Below, one piece after another: positions 45,246-54,230 of a stretch of 64,000 bases of DNA. A program made the position numbers and the translations under genes. The notes beneath the pieces were generated by a model, which did no database searches, was not told where the DNA came from, and saw only the letters and a program-made list of their open reading frames with translations. Each line of letters starts with the position of its first letter. Positions within the stretch are counted from its first letter, which is position 1. Source of the stretch: Hyphomicrobium_A sp963726795 (GTDB lineage: Bacteria; Pseudomonadota; Alphaproteobacteria; Rhizobiales; Hyphomicrobiaceae); the NCBI GenBank assembly GCA_963726795.1, contig CAVSDD010000004.1:620001-684000 (forward strand), read 5' to 3'.

Positions 45246-46203
45246 GCCCATCGACCACATCAATTTAGCCCGGGTGGATCTCAACCTGCTCGTGGCCCTC
45301 GACGCGCTGCTGGCCGAGCGCAGCGTGACGAAGGCGGCGGCCCGCATCGGCATCGGCCAGTCGGCCATGAGCCACAACCTGGCTCGGTTGCGTGAGCTGT
45401 TCGGCGATGAGCTCATGACGCGTGGCCCTGACGGCATGCGTCCCACGCCTCGCGCGCTCGCACTCGCCGATCCGGTCCGCATCGCCTTGGCGCAAATCGA
45501 GGCGCTGGTTTCGCGCGAGCAAACGTTCGACCCGCGTACGGCGGAGCGCGTGTTCCGCATTGGCCTGCCCGACAGCGTCGAGATATTGGTCGGGCCGGCA
45601 CTGCTCGCCTACGTCTGCGAGCACGCGCCCGGCATCCGCTTCCGCTTCTATGCGGCCGAGGGCCAGGGGCTGCTCGATGACCTCGACTCCGACAGCCTCG
45701 ATCTCGGCATCGGGATCGGCACGTTCGCGGGCGGTCAGGTGCATCACAAGCGGCGACTGCTGAGCACGGACACCTACCTCGTAATGTTCAATGCCGAGAA
45801 GGTTCACGTGCAGCCGCCGATTTCGCTCGATGACTACGTTCGATTACCGCACGTCCTCACCAGTCTGCGCCGCGGCGAACGCGGTGTCGTGGACGAGGCG
45901 CTGGAAAAGCTCGGCCTCAGTCGCAAGATCGCGCTGGTGACACCGCGCTTCGTTGCCGTTCCGTTTCTCGTCGCGGGCGCGGCGGTCGTGACGACCATGC
46001 ACGGAAGGTTGGCGCGCTACTTCGCCGACGAGCTTGGGCTCAGCCTCAGTCCGCCGCCGGTCGACTTGCCCGAGCTCACGGTTTCATTGCTGTGGCATGC
46101 CTCCTACGACAAAGACCCCGCGCACGCCTGGTTGCGCGAGACGATCACCCGCGTCGCCGCGCAAGCCGAGGGTGAGACGGCCGGTGCGCTCAAGGCCCGT
46201 TGA
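45244..46203 (+). CDS. LysR-family transcriptional regulator
   Basis: The 319-residue protein has the LysR N-terminal HTH (LARVDLNLLVALDALLAERS, then TKAAARIGIGQSAMSHNLAR) and the periplasmic-binding-like effector domain. Effector-domain similarity to the NodD/LinR-type is possible but not certain. No clear ribosome site precedes the ATG; an AT-rich palindrome lies there instead. Divergent partner is a small secreted protein gene, and the MFS exporter is convergent 3 bases after its stop. It may respond to a compound handled by the exporter. Confidence 0.9.
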   Translation: MPIDHINLARVDLNLLVALDALLAERSVTKAAARIGIGQSAMSHNLARLRELFGDELMTRGPDGMRPTPRALALADPVRIALAQIEALVSREQTFDPRTAERVFRIGLPDSVEILVGPALLAYVCEHAPGIRFRFYAAEGQGLLDDLDSDSLDLGIGIGTFAGGQVHHKRRLLSTDTYLVMFNAEKVHVQPPISLDDYVRLPHVLTSLRRGERGVVDEALEKLGLSRKIALVTPRFVAVPFLVAGAAVVTTMHGRLARYFADELGLSLSPPPVDLPELTVSLLWHASYDKDPAHAWLRETITRVAAQAEGETAGALKAR

Positions 46204-46206
46204 ACG

Positions 46207-48171
46207 CTACCGCGGCCTGGACGGCGGCGAGCCCGCGAACGAGCTGGCCAGTTGACGCATCATGCGCACCACGTCCGGATGCTCTTCCGGCTTCCAGTCG
46301 GCGAGCATTTTCCGAAGATCGTCTTCGCGCTGTGCGACGAGGCGTTGGAAGTCCTCGCGACCCTGGGACGAGAGCATGTATTTGCCGTCCGGCGTCGTTT
46401 CAACCGCGCGTGCCGCAACAAGGCGGTCGAGCAGTTCTCCGGCCTTCCGCGCGGTAATGTTCAGGCTGCTTTGCAACTGCGGCAGCGTCGTCTCCTCGTT
46501 CGCTTCTCCGATGCGCGCCAGAAGCCAGAGCTCGTCGGGCTCAAGTGCGATACCGATGCGCGACGCGGCGTGCTGGTAGACGAGCCAGCGGTTCTGGTGC
46601 GCCGTGATGCGCTCCACGATGCGCTCCAGCTCCTCGAGCGAGGTCGCATCGCGCGGCATCTGGAAGGCATCGCCCACCGGTTCTGGAGCAATAGAAGCGC
46701 GCAGCGGCACCTCCTTGATCGCCAGCGCCATGAGGAAGGCCATGAACGCCAAGGCCGCCGCGGTGAGGAACACCGGGTGCAGGGCGTCGACGAAGATGCC
46801 GAGATAGGTCGAACGCAACGGCTCGGCGACCGACCTGATCGCGGCGGGATCGCGCATCGCGTCCGAGACTCCCGGCAAAGCGCCGTGCATGTGGGCTTCG
46901 AGCACGAAGGCGAAAATGCCGCCGAACAGTGCCGCGCCAATGGTGCCGCCGATCGAGCGAAACAAGGTCGTGCCAGAGGTGGCGACACCCAGCTGCTCGT
47001 AGGCGACCGCGTTCTGCACGGCCATCACCAGGATCTGCATGACCATGCCGAGGCCGGCGCCCAGCACCAGCATGTAAGTCGAGGCGAGCCAAGGCGGCGT
47101 TTCAACCTCGATCTGCGACAGGCACGTCAGCGCCAGCGTCATCAACGCCGTGCCGATGATCGGAAAAATCCTGTAGCGGCCGACGCGGCTGATGATCTGT
47201 CCGCTAATGATCGAGGTGACGAACACGCCGAGCATCATCGGCGTCATGTGCAGGCCGGCGCTGGTGGGATCGAGGCCTTTCACCACCTGGAAGTAGACAG
47301 GCAGCAGCGTGACGGAACCGAACAGGGCCATGCCGACGATGAAGCCGATGCCGGTCGCGAGCACGAACGCGCGGTTCTTGAAGAGCGACAGCGGCAGCAG
47401 CGGGTCGGCCACCAGCGTCTCGGTATAGACGAACGCGGCAATCGCCAGCACGCCGACGAGTGCAATCGCCGTGAAGCTCACCGGAGCCTCGCTGACCAGC
47501 GTCGCCCCGAGGCTCGAAATGAGGATGACCGACGTCAGGGCCAAAGCAAGCAGCGAGGCTCCGGCATAGTCGATCGACACGTTGCTTGGCTGGCGGTGCG
47601 GCTTGAACGTCCGGTTGATGACGGCGAAGGCCAGCAGCCCCAGCGGCAGGTTGATGTAGAAGATCCAGCGCCAGGAGAACTCATCGACGATGAAGCCGCC
47701 GAGCAGCGGGCCGATCACCGTCGAGAGGCCGAAGACCCCGCCAAAGAAGCCCTGATACCGGCCGCGCTCGCGCGGCGGCACGATGTCGCCGACGACGGCG
47801 ATGGCGGTGACGATGAGTCCGCCGCCGCCGAGGCCCTGGATGATGCGGAAGGCGATCAGCTCGGGCAGATTTTGCGCCAGCCCGCACAGGGCCGAGCCGA
47901 TGAGGAAGATGATGACTGCGGTTTGCAGCACCACGCGGCGGCCGTAGATATCGCCGAGCTTGCCGTAGAGCGGAACCACGACGGTGGTGGCGAGTAGATA
48001 GGCCGTGACAATCCAGGAAAGGTGCGCCAGGCCGCCAATCTCGCTGACGATGGTCGGCAATGCCGTCGACACGATGGTCTGGTCGAGCGAGGCGAGCAGC
48101 AGCACGAGGACGAGGGCGGAGAAGATGGCGAGCCGCTCGCGCGGGCTGACCGATTGATTGGGCGTCGACAA
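46207..48171 (-). CDS. MFS multidrug exporter (DHA2, 14 TM) fused to a C-terminal winged-helix domain
   Basis: Residues 1-500 form a 14-helix DHA2 transporter with the N-terminal LASLDQTIVSTALPTIVSEI motif, PLYGKLGDIYGRR (motif A) and WRWIFYINLPLG (motif C region). Residues about 520-654 are a soluble domain resembling a MarR-like winged helix: LEELERIVERITAHQNRWLV, LEPDELWLLARIGEA, LNITARKAGELLDRLV. Such fusions occur in some DHA2 exporters. It likely exports drugs or metabolites with proton antiport; the helix domain could sense substrate or bind DNA near the membrane. It converges with the LysR gene. Confidence 0.88.
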   Translation of the reverse strand: MSTPNQSVSPRERLAIFSALVLVLLLASLDQTIVSTALPTIVSEIGGLAHLSWIVTAYLLATTVVVPLYGKLGDIYGRRVVLQTAVIIFLIGSALCGLAQNLPELIAFRIIQGLGGGGLIVTAIAVVGDIVPPRERGRYQGFFGGVFGLSTVIGPLLGGFIVDEFSWRWIFYINLPLGLLAFAVINRTFKPHRQPSNVSIDYAGASLLALALTSVILISSLGATLVSEAPVSFTAIALVGVLAIAAFVYTETLVADPLLPLSLFKNRAFVLATGIGFIVGMALFGSVTLLPVYFQVVKGLDPTSAGLHMTPMMLGVFVTSIISGQIISRVGRYRIFPIIGTALMTLALTCLSQIEVETPPWLASTYMLVLGAGLGMVMQILVMAVQNAVAYEQLGVATSGTTLFRSIGGTIGAALFGGIFAFVLEAHMHGALPGVSDAMRDPAAIRSVAEPLRSTYLGIFVDALHPVFLTAAALAFMAFLMALAIKEVPLRASIAPEPVGDAFQMPRDATSLEELERIVERITAHQNRWLVYQHAASRIGIALEPDELWLLARIGEANEETTLPQLQSSLNITARKAGELLDRLVAARAVETTPDGKYMLSSQGREDFQRLVAQREDDLRKMLADWKPEEHPDVVRMMRQLASSFAGSPPSRPR

Positions 48172-48407
48172 GATTTAAGACCCGGCTTTGCGAGTTGTTC
48201 CGACGAGAGGCGGGGGCATGGCGAGCGGGCAAGACCCGTCACCAGAAGAACGGCGGCGATAAGGCTGGCGCAATGCGCGCGCGAGAGGACGAACCGATAC
48301 CTTGGCGTGGGGATGTCGCAGGCAGAACGCTTGACCGGCGAACAGGGTGCCGCCCGGCTATTCGTGCCGGGCGACGAAAGTTTTAGGGCGTGAACGACTG
48401 CGCCGCG

Positions 48408-49316
48408 TCAGGGGCAAGCGATGGCGTTCTCGAAGCCAGGTCCGCTGTATACCCAGCCCTCGCCCTTCGGCCATTTGACGTTGAACCAGTTCGCGCCGTT
48501 CTTGCCGAGCAAGGTGACCCCCTGGGTGTTGACCGCCAGCTCGCCGCTCTCGCGGCCCTTGCCCTGGGGGGCGTCGTAGAGCGCGCCGGTCTTGTTGACG
48601 GTGCAGGTGTTTGCAGGCGGCGGCGTGGTGTTGCCACCGGTGCTGGTGCCCGGCTGCGTTGTCCGAAGCACGCACACGCCATGCCTTAGAATTTTCCCGT
48701 ATGGGCATTTCCTGGGTCCCGGTGGCGAGGCTTCCTTCTGCGGCGGCGGCGCTAGTTTGAAGTCGCTGCAGATCAGGCCGATGCCTTTCACGAACTCGCC
48801 GAACTTGATGACCAAGCCGCCACCGAGCTCGCCGCTGACGCACTCTTGAGTCGCATGTCGCCAATAGCCATTGTTGACGAAATAAACTTCGTGCCTCGCG
48901 GAAGTGCTTGGATTGACGCAGAACAGCTTCAACGATGTGAGATTGTATTTTTGATCGCGCCCGATATCGAAACCGCTCACGGCTGCGTTGGGTCCGCACG
49001 ATGCCTGTTTGAAACCTCCGCCGGTGCCGCCACGCGAGGGCATGCTCTTGCCGCCGCCGAGCGTTCCGTCAGGCTTGAGGTTGGAACAGACAACGCTGAT
49101 CTGGTCGATCCAGGAGCCCACGTTGCCGACGACGCCCGTGAAATACGATCCCTTCGGACACTCGTCGGTGGCCCCGCCCTTGATGCCGAATAAGCCGTCG
49201 AGGCCATTGGTGCCGTAAACGTCATGAACGCCGCGGGCGGCGACCGAAGCTTCGGCGCCGAAAAGGCCCATGAGTGCAGCGACGAGCAACCCTACGAATG
49301 AAGTCTTTAACGCCAT
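48408..49316 (-). CDS. Secreted protein with lectin-like N-terminal half and SH3-like C-terminus
   Basis: The 302-residue protein has a signal peptide (cleaved near ASVA|ARG). The first part (YGTNGLDGLFGIKGGATDE, CPKGSYFTGVVGNVG, IDQISVVCSNL) resembles jacalin-like or vitelline-membrane-like carbohydrate-binding folds with paired Cys. A proline/threonine-rich linker (TTPPPANTC) follows, and the end (LYDAPQGKG, GVTLLGKNGANWFNVKWPKG) looks like a bacterial SH3 domain. Function unknown; glycan or peptidoglycan binding is inferred. No operon partner is evident. Confidence 0.7.
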   Translation of the reverse strand: MALKTSFVGLLVAALMGLFGAEASVAARGVHDVYGTNGLDGLFGIKGGATDECPKGSYFTGVVGNVGSWIDQISVVCSNLKPDGTLGGGKSMPSRGGTGGGFKQASCGPNAAVSGFDIGRDQKYNLTSLKLFCVNPSTSARHEVYFVNNGYWRHATQECVSGELGGGLVIKFGEFVKGIGLICSDFKLAPPPQKEASPPGPRKCPYGKILRHGVCVLRTTQPGTSTGGNTTPPPANTCTVNKTGALYDAPQGKGRESGELAVNTQGVTLLGKNGANWFNVKWPKGEGWVYSGPGFENAIACP

Positions 49317-49796
49317 TTTTCTCTCTCTACCCAGATGTCCAGCCCGATCCGATCTGATCGCGGTTATTCCATGCGAGTCCGGTTTTGTCTTGCTCGGCGA
49401 TCGCGACGATTAACGGCCACGGGTGTCTGCCTTGCCAACCAATCCCTCCCGTCGGCCCATGCGTCGATCGACGCGCTGAGCACACGGTTCACCGTGCAAC
49501 GGTGTGTTTACATTTCTCGGGGTTACGCCCGCCGCTCCGCGGCGCTCTCTCAGCCGTTGATCGACAACGACGGCGAGCATGGCCACGGCTGCGGGATGAT
49601 GTACATTGTCTGACCCCTATCCATTCGATGGGATCGATGTTCGGCCAGGACGCGCGCTCGTGTCTGTATCCTAGGGCACAGGATCAGCCGGCTCTCATCT
49701 CTTAGGCTTTGCGCTCGGTCTAGCGCTTGGCCTTGCGCTTCTTGGCCAATTTTTTCGCCGTGACGACAACCTGGCCTCGTTCTCCTCGCGGAAGAC
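49317..49796. other. Intergenic region
   Basis: About 480 bases. Short open frames overlap but none has a signal peptide, domain or convincing start. A lysine-rich run (AKKLAKKRKAKR) can be read on the minus strand near 49722-49760 but has no upstream frame that supports a gene. Confidence 0.4.
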
Positions 49797-49833
49797 AAAA
49801 AAAGACGGCCCGAGAGCTTGCGCTCTGGGCCGA
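49797..49833 (-). terminator. Rho-independent terminator (minus strand)
   Basis: On the minus strand the hairpin CGGCCCAGAGC-GCAA-GCTCTCGGGCCG (one bulged C) is followed by TCTTTTTTTG. The strong stem and seven-T run are classic. It ends the transcript of the small secreted protein gene at 49900-50190. Confidence 0.85.
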
Positions 49834-49899
49834 GTTTCGAGCACGGCTAGGGAGGAAGTGCTCGGATGGGTTATGATCGCGACGATCGCGAGGCGCGCT

Positions 49900-50190
49900 T
49901 TATTTCTGCGCGCCTGGAGCGTCGTGCATTTCCTTGGAAACAAGACTGCCATCTTCCGGCTTCACGTTCGGCATGGCGGTCGAGCCGCCGCCCGACGAGT
50001 ACTGCCTCGATTTACCGGAGAGGCTGCCCTCCATGGGCTTGGCTTTCGGCATGTCGGTACTTCCGCCTTGCGTGATCGAGCCCCTCATCTCCGTACCCGA
50101 AATGCTGTGATCGTTTTGGTTGCCGACTTCGGCAACGGCAAACGAAGTCGAGACGGCCAGGATCGTGGCCGCAATGGCGATCGTCTTCAT
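49900..50190 (-). CDS. Small secreted protein of unknown function
   Basis: From MKTIAIAATILAVSTSFAVA (50190) the 96-residue protein has a signal peptide cleaved near AVA|EVG. The mature part is short, Gly/Ser/Met-rich and has a near repeat (GGSTDMPKAKPMEGSLSGK, then GGGSTAMPNVKPEDGSL). It is followed by a strong terminator. No family is recognised. The repeat suggests a structural or metal-related envelope role, but that is a guess. A ribosome site (GGAG) precedes the ATG. Confidence 0.6.
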   Translation of the reverse strand: MKTIAIAATILAVSTSFAVAEVGNQNDHSISGTEMRGSITQGGSTDMPKAKPMEGSLSGKSRQYSSGGGSTAMPNVKPEDGSLVSKEMHDAPGAQK

Positions 50191-50486
50191 GGGTGATCTC
50201 CTTGACGCGAGGCGCCGCTGGTTAGGTGCGATACGCATTGGCGGCGGCATTCGTGAAGGCATCGTCCGACTACAGACGAGTTATTGAATCCAATACGTCT
50301 CCAAATCGCGCCCGATCATTCGGAGCCGTCATCAGACCATGCCGGACGATTTCCGTCGCGAGCCGGACTGCGAGCTCGGCCTCCGAAGCGCTCCCCTGAT
50401 TCGTTCTCAATCCATTGAACAAGCAGTTGCATTCATTGCCGCTATTCAGTCAGCGTGATCGCATGACGAATCATGCGAGTCGGCAA
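50191..50486. other. Divergent intergenic region
   Basis: About 296 bases between the small secreted protein gene and the FecR-barrel gene. Both promoters should lie here; none could be defined. An in-frame ATG at 50415 (and one at 50463) belongs to the alternative start of the FecR-barrel gene. Confidence 0.4.
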
Positions 50487-52013
50487 ATGAGAAACACGTC
50501 ACTCGGCACTGTGATGCTGGTTCTGTTCGCCGTAGGCGCAATCGCGCCGGCCATCGCGGCAGAGTCGATTGGCTCCGCCGTGCGCATCGTCAACCGTGTG
50601 ACCGGCTCGATCGATCAGCAGCAGCAGAACCTCGCGACTGGCGATAGCGTCAGCCAGAATGAATCAATCGAGGTCGCTCCCGACGCGCTCGGCGAGTTGA
50701 AACTGCGCGACGACACCAAGCTGGCGCTGGGACCAGGGTCGCGCATCGTGCTCGACAAACTCGTCTACGATCCCAATTCTTCGGTCGGCGCCGTGAGCGT
50801 CAATCTTGCAAAGGGCGCGTTCCGGTTCATCACGGGCCTCGCGCGCAAGGGCGACTACCAGCTCCGCACGCCGTCGGCTTCGATCACCGTCCGTGGCACG
50901 ATATTCGATGTCTATGTCGACGCAGCGGGGGGCACGTGGCTGTTGCTTCTCGAAGGCTCGGTGCGCGTTTGCAACACCGCGAACCAGTGCACCGATGTCA
51001 GCAACCCCTGCGGCGTCGTGCATGTTTCGGCCACAGGCAGCCTGGACGGCCCGCTGGGCTGGCCCGCCCAAGCGCGCCCCATCGACTTTGCGGCCGCTTT
51101 CCCATTCGTGGTGACGCCGCCCAGCATCGACGCTCGGCCGCTGTTCACGCGCACCGCGGTCGAAACCAACCAGTGTGCGAAGCCCGTAACGCCGCAGACG
51201 CGCGAAGCGGAGGCCCCCGATCTGAGCCCGCCGCCGGCGAAATACAGCAAGCCGAAGCCGCAGCAGACCTACGCGCCGCCACCTGCCGCCCTTCCGCTGG
51301 CGCTGGCGCGCAACTTCTCGGGAACCTACGTCGGCGCCAATGTCGGCTACGGGTTCTCAAGCTCCGATGCCAGCACAGGGTGCGTATCGCCGCCGTTGAA
51401 CTTCAGCTTCTCCGCCAATTGCTACGAGGCGATCGCTGGCGGCGCGCTGGTCACGAGCTACCCGTTGAAGCCGCAGGGCGTCACCGCCGGTGTCGTTGCG
51501 GGCTACGACATACGCCTCACCAACTTCGTGCTCGGCGTGGCGACCGACTTCTCCAAGACGAACATCTCGGGCAGCCAAAGCTCTGCCACCGCCGTGCCGA
51601 CATTCGTGCCGGAGTACGCCGATGCGAAGGAGACGGTCGAGTGGCTCGGAACCCTGCGCGGTCGCCTCGGCGTCCTCGCGACGGACAATCTCTTGGTGTA
51701 CCTCACGGGCGGCCTGGCATACGGGCAGGTGAACACGAGCTACGATCTGGCGTTGCCGGGCGCAATTCCAGCGGTCTCGACGGCTGCACGCACCAACAGC
51801 TGGGAAGCGGGCTGGACGGCGGGCGGCGGCGGCGAGCTGAGCTTCGGCACCTTCACCATCAGCGCTGAATACCTGTTCTACGATCTTGGCTCGCGCACGC
51901 TTAACCCCGTCGCCATCCGCGGCGGTGTCCCGCAGCCGACGACGTATTTCCCGACGAGCTTCGACATGGATGGCTCGATCATCCGGCTTGGAACCAATTT
52001 CCCGCTCAACTGA
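50487..52013 (+). CDS. FecR-domain protein fused to an outer-membrane beta-barrel
   Basis: Starting at MRNTSLGTVMLVLFAVG gives a normal signal peptide; starts at 50415 or 50463 add basic residues ahead of it. The FecR domain follows (SIGSAVRIVNRVTGS, LRDDTKLALGPGSRIVLDKL, KGAFRFITG, TVRGTIFDVYVD) with a Cys pair in VCNTANQC. After a proline-rich linker (KYSKPKPQQTYAPPPAALP) comes an Omp25/OmpA-like barrel: FSGTYVGANVGYGFSSS, TAGVVAGYDIRLTNFVLG, LRGRLGVLATDNLLVYLTGG and a final strand ending IIRLGTNFPLN. FecR with an Omp25-type barrel in one chain is unusual. It may sense outer-membrane state; function is inferred. Confidence 0.85.
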   Translation: MRNTSLGTVMLVLFAVGAIAPAIAAESIGSAVRIVNRVTGSIDQQQQNLATGDSVSQNESIEVAPDALGELKLRDDTKLALGPGSRIVLDKLVYDPNSSVGAVSVNLAKGAFRFITGLARKGDYQLRTPSASITVRGTIFDVYVDAAGGTWLLLLEGSVRVCNTANQCTDVSNPCGVVHVSATGSLDGPLGWPAQARPIDFAAAFPFVVTPPSIDARPLFTRTAVETNQCAKPVTPQTREAEAPDLSPPPAKYSKPKPQQTYAPPPAALPLALARNFSGTYVGANVGYGFSSSDASTGCVSPPLNFSFSANCYEAIAGGALVTSYPLKPQGVTAGVVAGYDIRLTNFVLGVATDFSKTNISGSQSSATAVPTFVPEYADAKETVEWLGTLRGRLGVLATDNLLVYLTGGLAYGQVNTSYDLALPGAIPAVSTAARTNSWEAGWTAGGGGELSFGTFTISAEYLFYDLGSRTLNPVAIRGGVPQPTTYFPTSFDMDGSIIRLGTNFPLN

Positions 52014-52059
52014 GATCCGGGCTTAGCGCCGCCTGGCAAAGCAACGGCTTCCCACCTGA

Positions 52060-54091
52060 TCAGGCGAGCGCGCGGACCTCGGCGGTCATGCGGCGCAGCC
52101 GCTCAGACAAGAGCCGGCCCAGCTCGAAGAGTATTTGCCCGTAGAGCTGCGGCTCGAGCTGCTCGAGCTTTCTGAAGTTTTCGAATTGCAGCTCATAGCA
52201 AGTCGCTGCCGTCTCGGCGACGACGTCGGCGACGCGCGTTCCGCCGTCGAACAAGCGCAAATTCGCCGAACGCCACGCCCGGGCCGAACGCAGCACGCCG
52301 CGCGCTGCGCCGGCTTTCGTTCAGCCCGACTTTGACCGTCGCGCTGCCGGACGCCAGCATGTAGAGCCGGTCGGCGGCATCGCCTTCCTTGATGATGCGA
52401 GAATCGCGCGCGTAGCTCGCCTGCGTGATGTAGGGCTCGAGCTTGCCGATCTGCTCGGGCGTCAGCTTGTGAAGGATGTCCATCTCGCTCAGCGGCAGAA
52501 GCTGATCGGTAGCGAGCGCCATCGGGTCGACCTCGGCAATGAGCGAGTTTTCGCAATGCTCGAGTGCCTCGTCGACGTTCGAGAACCAGGTATTGCGCCG
52601 GTCGTCATGATCCTGCAGCGCCAGCCAGTCGGCCTTGATCTGCTCGGTGAGACCCGCGAGCAAAAGACGCTTGCCGGCGTCGATTAAGGAGCGGTTCATG
52701 TCGCGCAGCAGCGTCAAGGCGCTGTGGTCGGCGCGGCTGATGCGATGGCAATCGAGCACGATGAACGACGCCTTCTCGGCATCCTCGACCATCCGCCGCA
52801 AGAGCTGCTCGGCGGTTGCGAAATAGAGACCGCCCTGCAGCTCGTACACGAGGATGCGCGGGCCGGCGCCGTCCAGCACCTTGCGCTCGCGCTGGGCGCG
52901 CTGGCGTTTCGAGGTGACCGCCCCGCCGACGTAGCTGCGCCGCACGATGTTGTCCGACACGAACTGCGTGTCGTACACGTGCAGCTGGAAACGCTGCGAC
53001 AGCTCCTTGCAGACCTCGATGCCGCGATGGCTGTTGCCGTGGGCGTCGAGCAGCGGCGAGTAGACGCCGAACCCGAACTGGCCGGGCAGCACCGCGATGA
53101 TGCCGCCGCCGACGCCGCTCTTGGCGGGAAGGCCAACCCGGTAGACCCACTCGCCCGAGTAGTCGTACATGCCGCAGCTGGCCATCACGCTGAGCACGGT
53201 CTTCACATGCTCGGCCGCGATGGCGCGCTCGCCCGTGACCGGATTGACGCCGCTGTTGGCGAGCGTCGCTGCCATCATCGCGAGGTCGCGGGCGCTGACC
53301 AGGATCGAGCACTGCTGGAAGTAGAGATCGAGATGCTCCGACACAGGCTCGGAGATCATCCCTGAGTTGAGCTGCAGGTAGGCGATCGCGCGGTTGCGGT
53401 GGCCGGTGGCACGCTCGGAGTGGAAGACATCCCGGTCGATCGTGAGCTTGCGGCCGGCGTAGCGCCCGAACATGTCGAGCAGCCGCGCAAGTCGCTCCTC
53501 CGCGCCGTTGCCCTTGACCAGCGAGGTCGTCGCAATGGCGCCGGCGTTGACCATCGGATTGAACGGGCGGTTGTTCGCCTCGTCCATGATGATCGAGTTG
53601 AAGGCCTCGCCGGTCGGCTCGACGCCGACGCGCCGCAGCACCTCCTGCGAGCCGTTGTCCTCGAGCGCGAGGCCATAGACGAGGGGCTTGGAGATCGACT
53701 GGATCGTGAAGAGCGTCTGGCTGTCGCCGACCTCGTAGACGCGCCCGTCCGCCGTCGCGAGCGCGATGCCGAAACGTGCGGGGTCGGCTTTCGTCAACTC
53801 GGGAATGTAGTTTGCGAGCGCGCCATCGAACGCGCCTTGATGTTTGGCGTGCAGCTCCTTGAACCACTGGTCGATCGGCGACGCGATGGCAGGAAGCGGT
53901 CGCTGTGCGATCGTCGCGGCGCCGTCGAAAGTCGCGGCAGGTTCGGCCGGCTTGGGCGCACTGTCGATTGAGAAAAGTCGCTGCGGCGCGGGTATGACGA
54001 GCGCGGAGGCCGCATTGCCGTTCGGCTTTTGCAGCTCGGCCGGCAACTCGCTGGTGTCTTCGTCCTTCTTGCCCCGCGCGCGCCACAGCAT
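52060..54091 (-). CDS. glsA: Glutaminase A - STAS - cyclic-nucleotide-binding fusion, frameshifted
   Basis: Residues about 70-390 are glutaminase A (GDSQTLFTIQSISKPLVYGL with Ser132-Ile-Ser-Lys135, then FNSIIMDEANNRPFNPMVNAG and SGEWVYRVGLPAKSGVGGG). A STAS domain follows (LVYELQGGLYFATAEQLLRR, IVLDCHRISRADHSAL), then a cyclic-nucleotide-binding domain (ARDSRIIKEGDAADRLYMLA, FGPGVAFGE). The frame breaks at 52251-52261: one extra base separates GVAFGEFAL from FDGGTRVADVVAE, whose Arg is the phosphate-binding residue. The gene ends at 52060. It deaminates glutamine to glutamate; the C-terminal domains suggest control by a cyclic nucleotide. It converges with the FecR-barrel gene. Confidence 0.85.
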
Positions 54092-54230
54092 CGATCAGAA
54101 CCCCCAGCCCCAACACAGGATTAAGGGTACGGAGGTGCTTGAAAATTGTCCACGGAGCTAATGTGCGGAAACTTTAGGCAACAGATCGAAGTCTGGGCAG
54201 CAGTCGCGAAGCGGGATGAGTTCGCGCCCG

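Noticed and set aside
46252..47997. A 581-codon plus-strand frame opposite the MFS exporter
   Set aside because: The exporter has 14 TM helices and motif A. The opposite frame is a charge-rich mirror of transmembrane codons.
49335..49613. A 92-codon plus-strand frame in the intergenic region
   Set aside because: No signal peptide, ribosome site or family; it overlaps the promoter area of neighbouring genes.
50415..50486. N-terminal extension of the FecR-barrel protein from an upstream ATG
   Set aside because: It would put 24 residues ahead of a good signal peptide, which begins at 50487.
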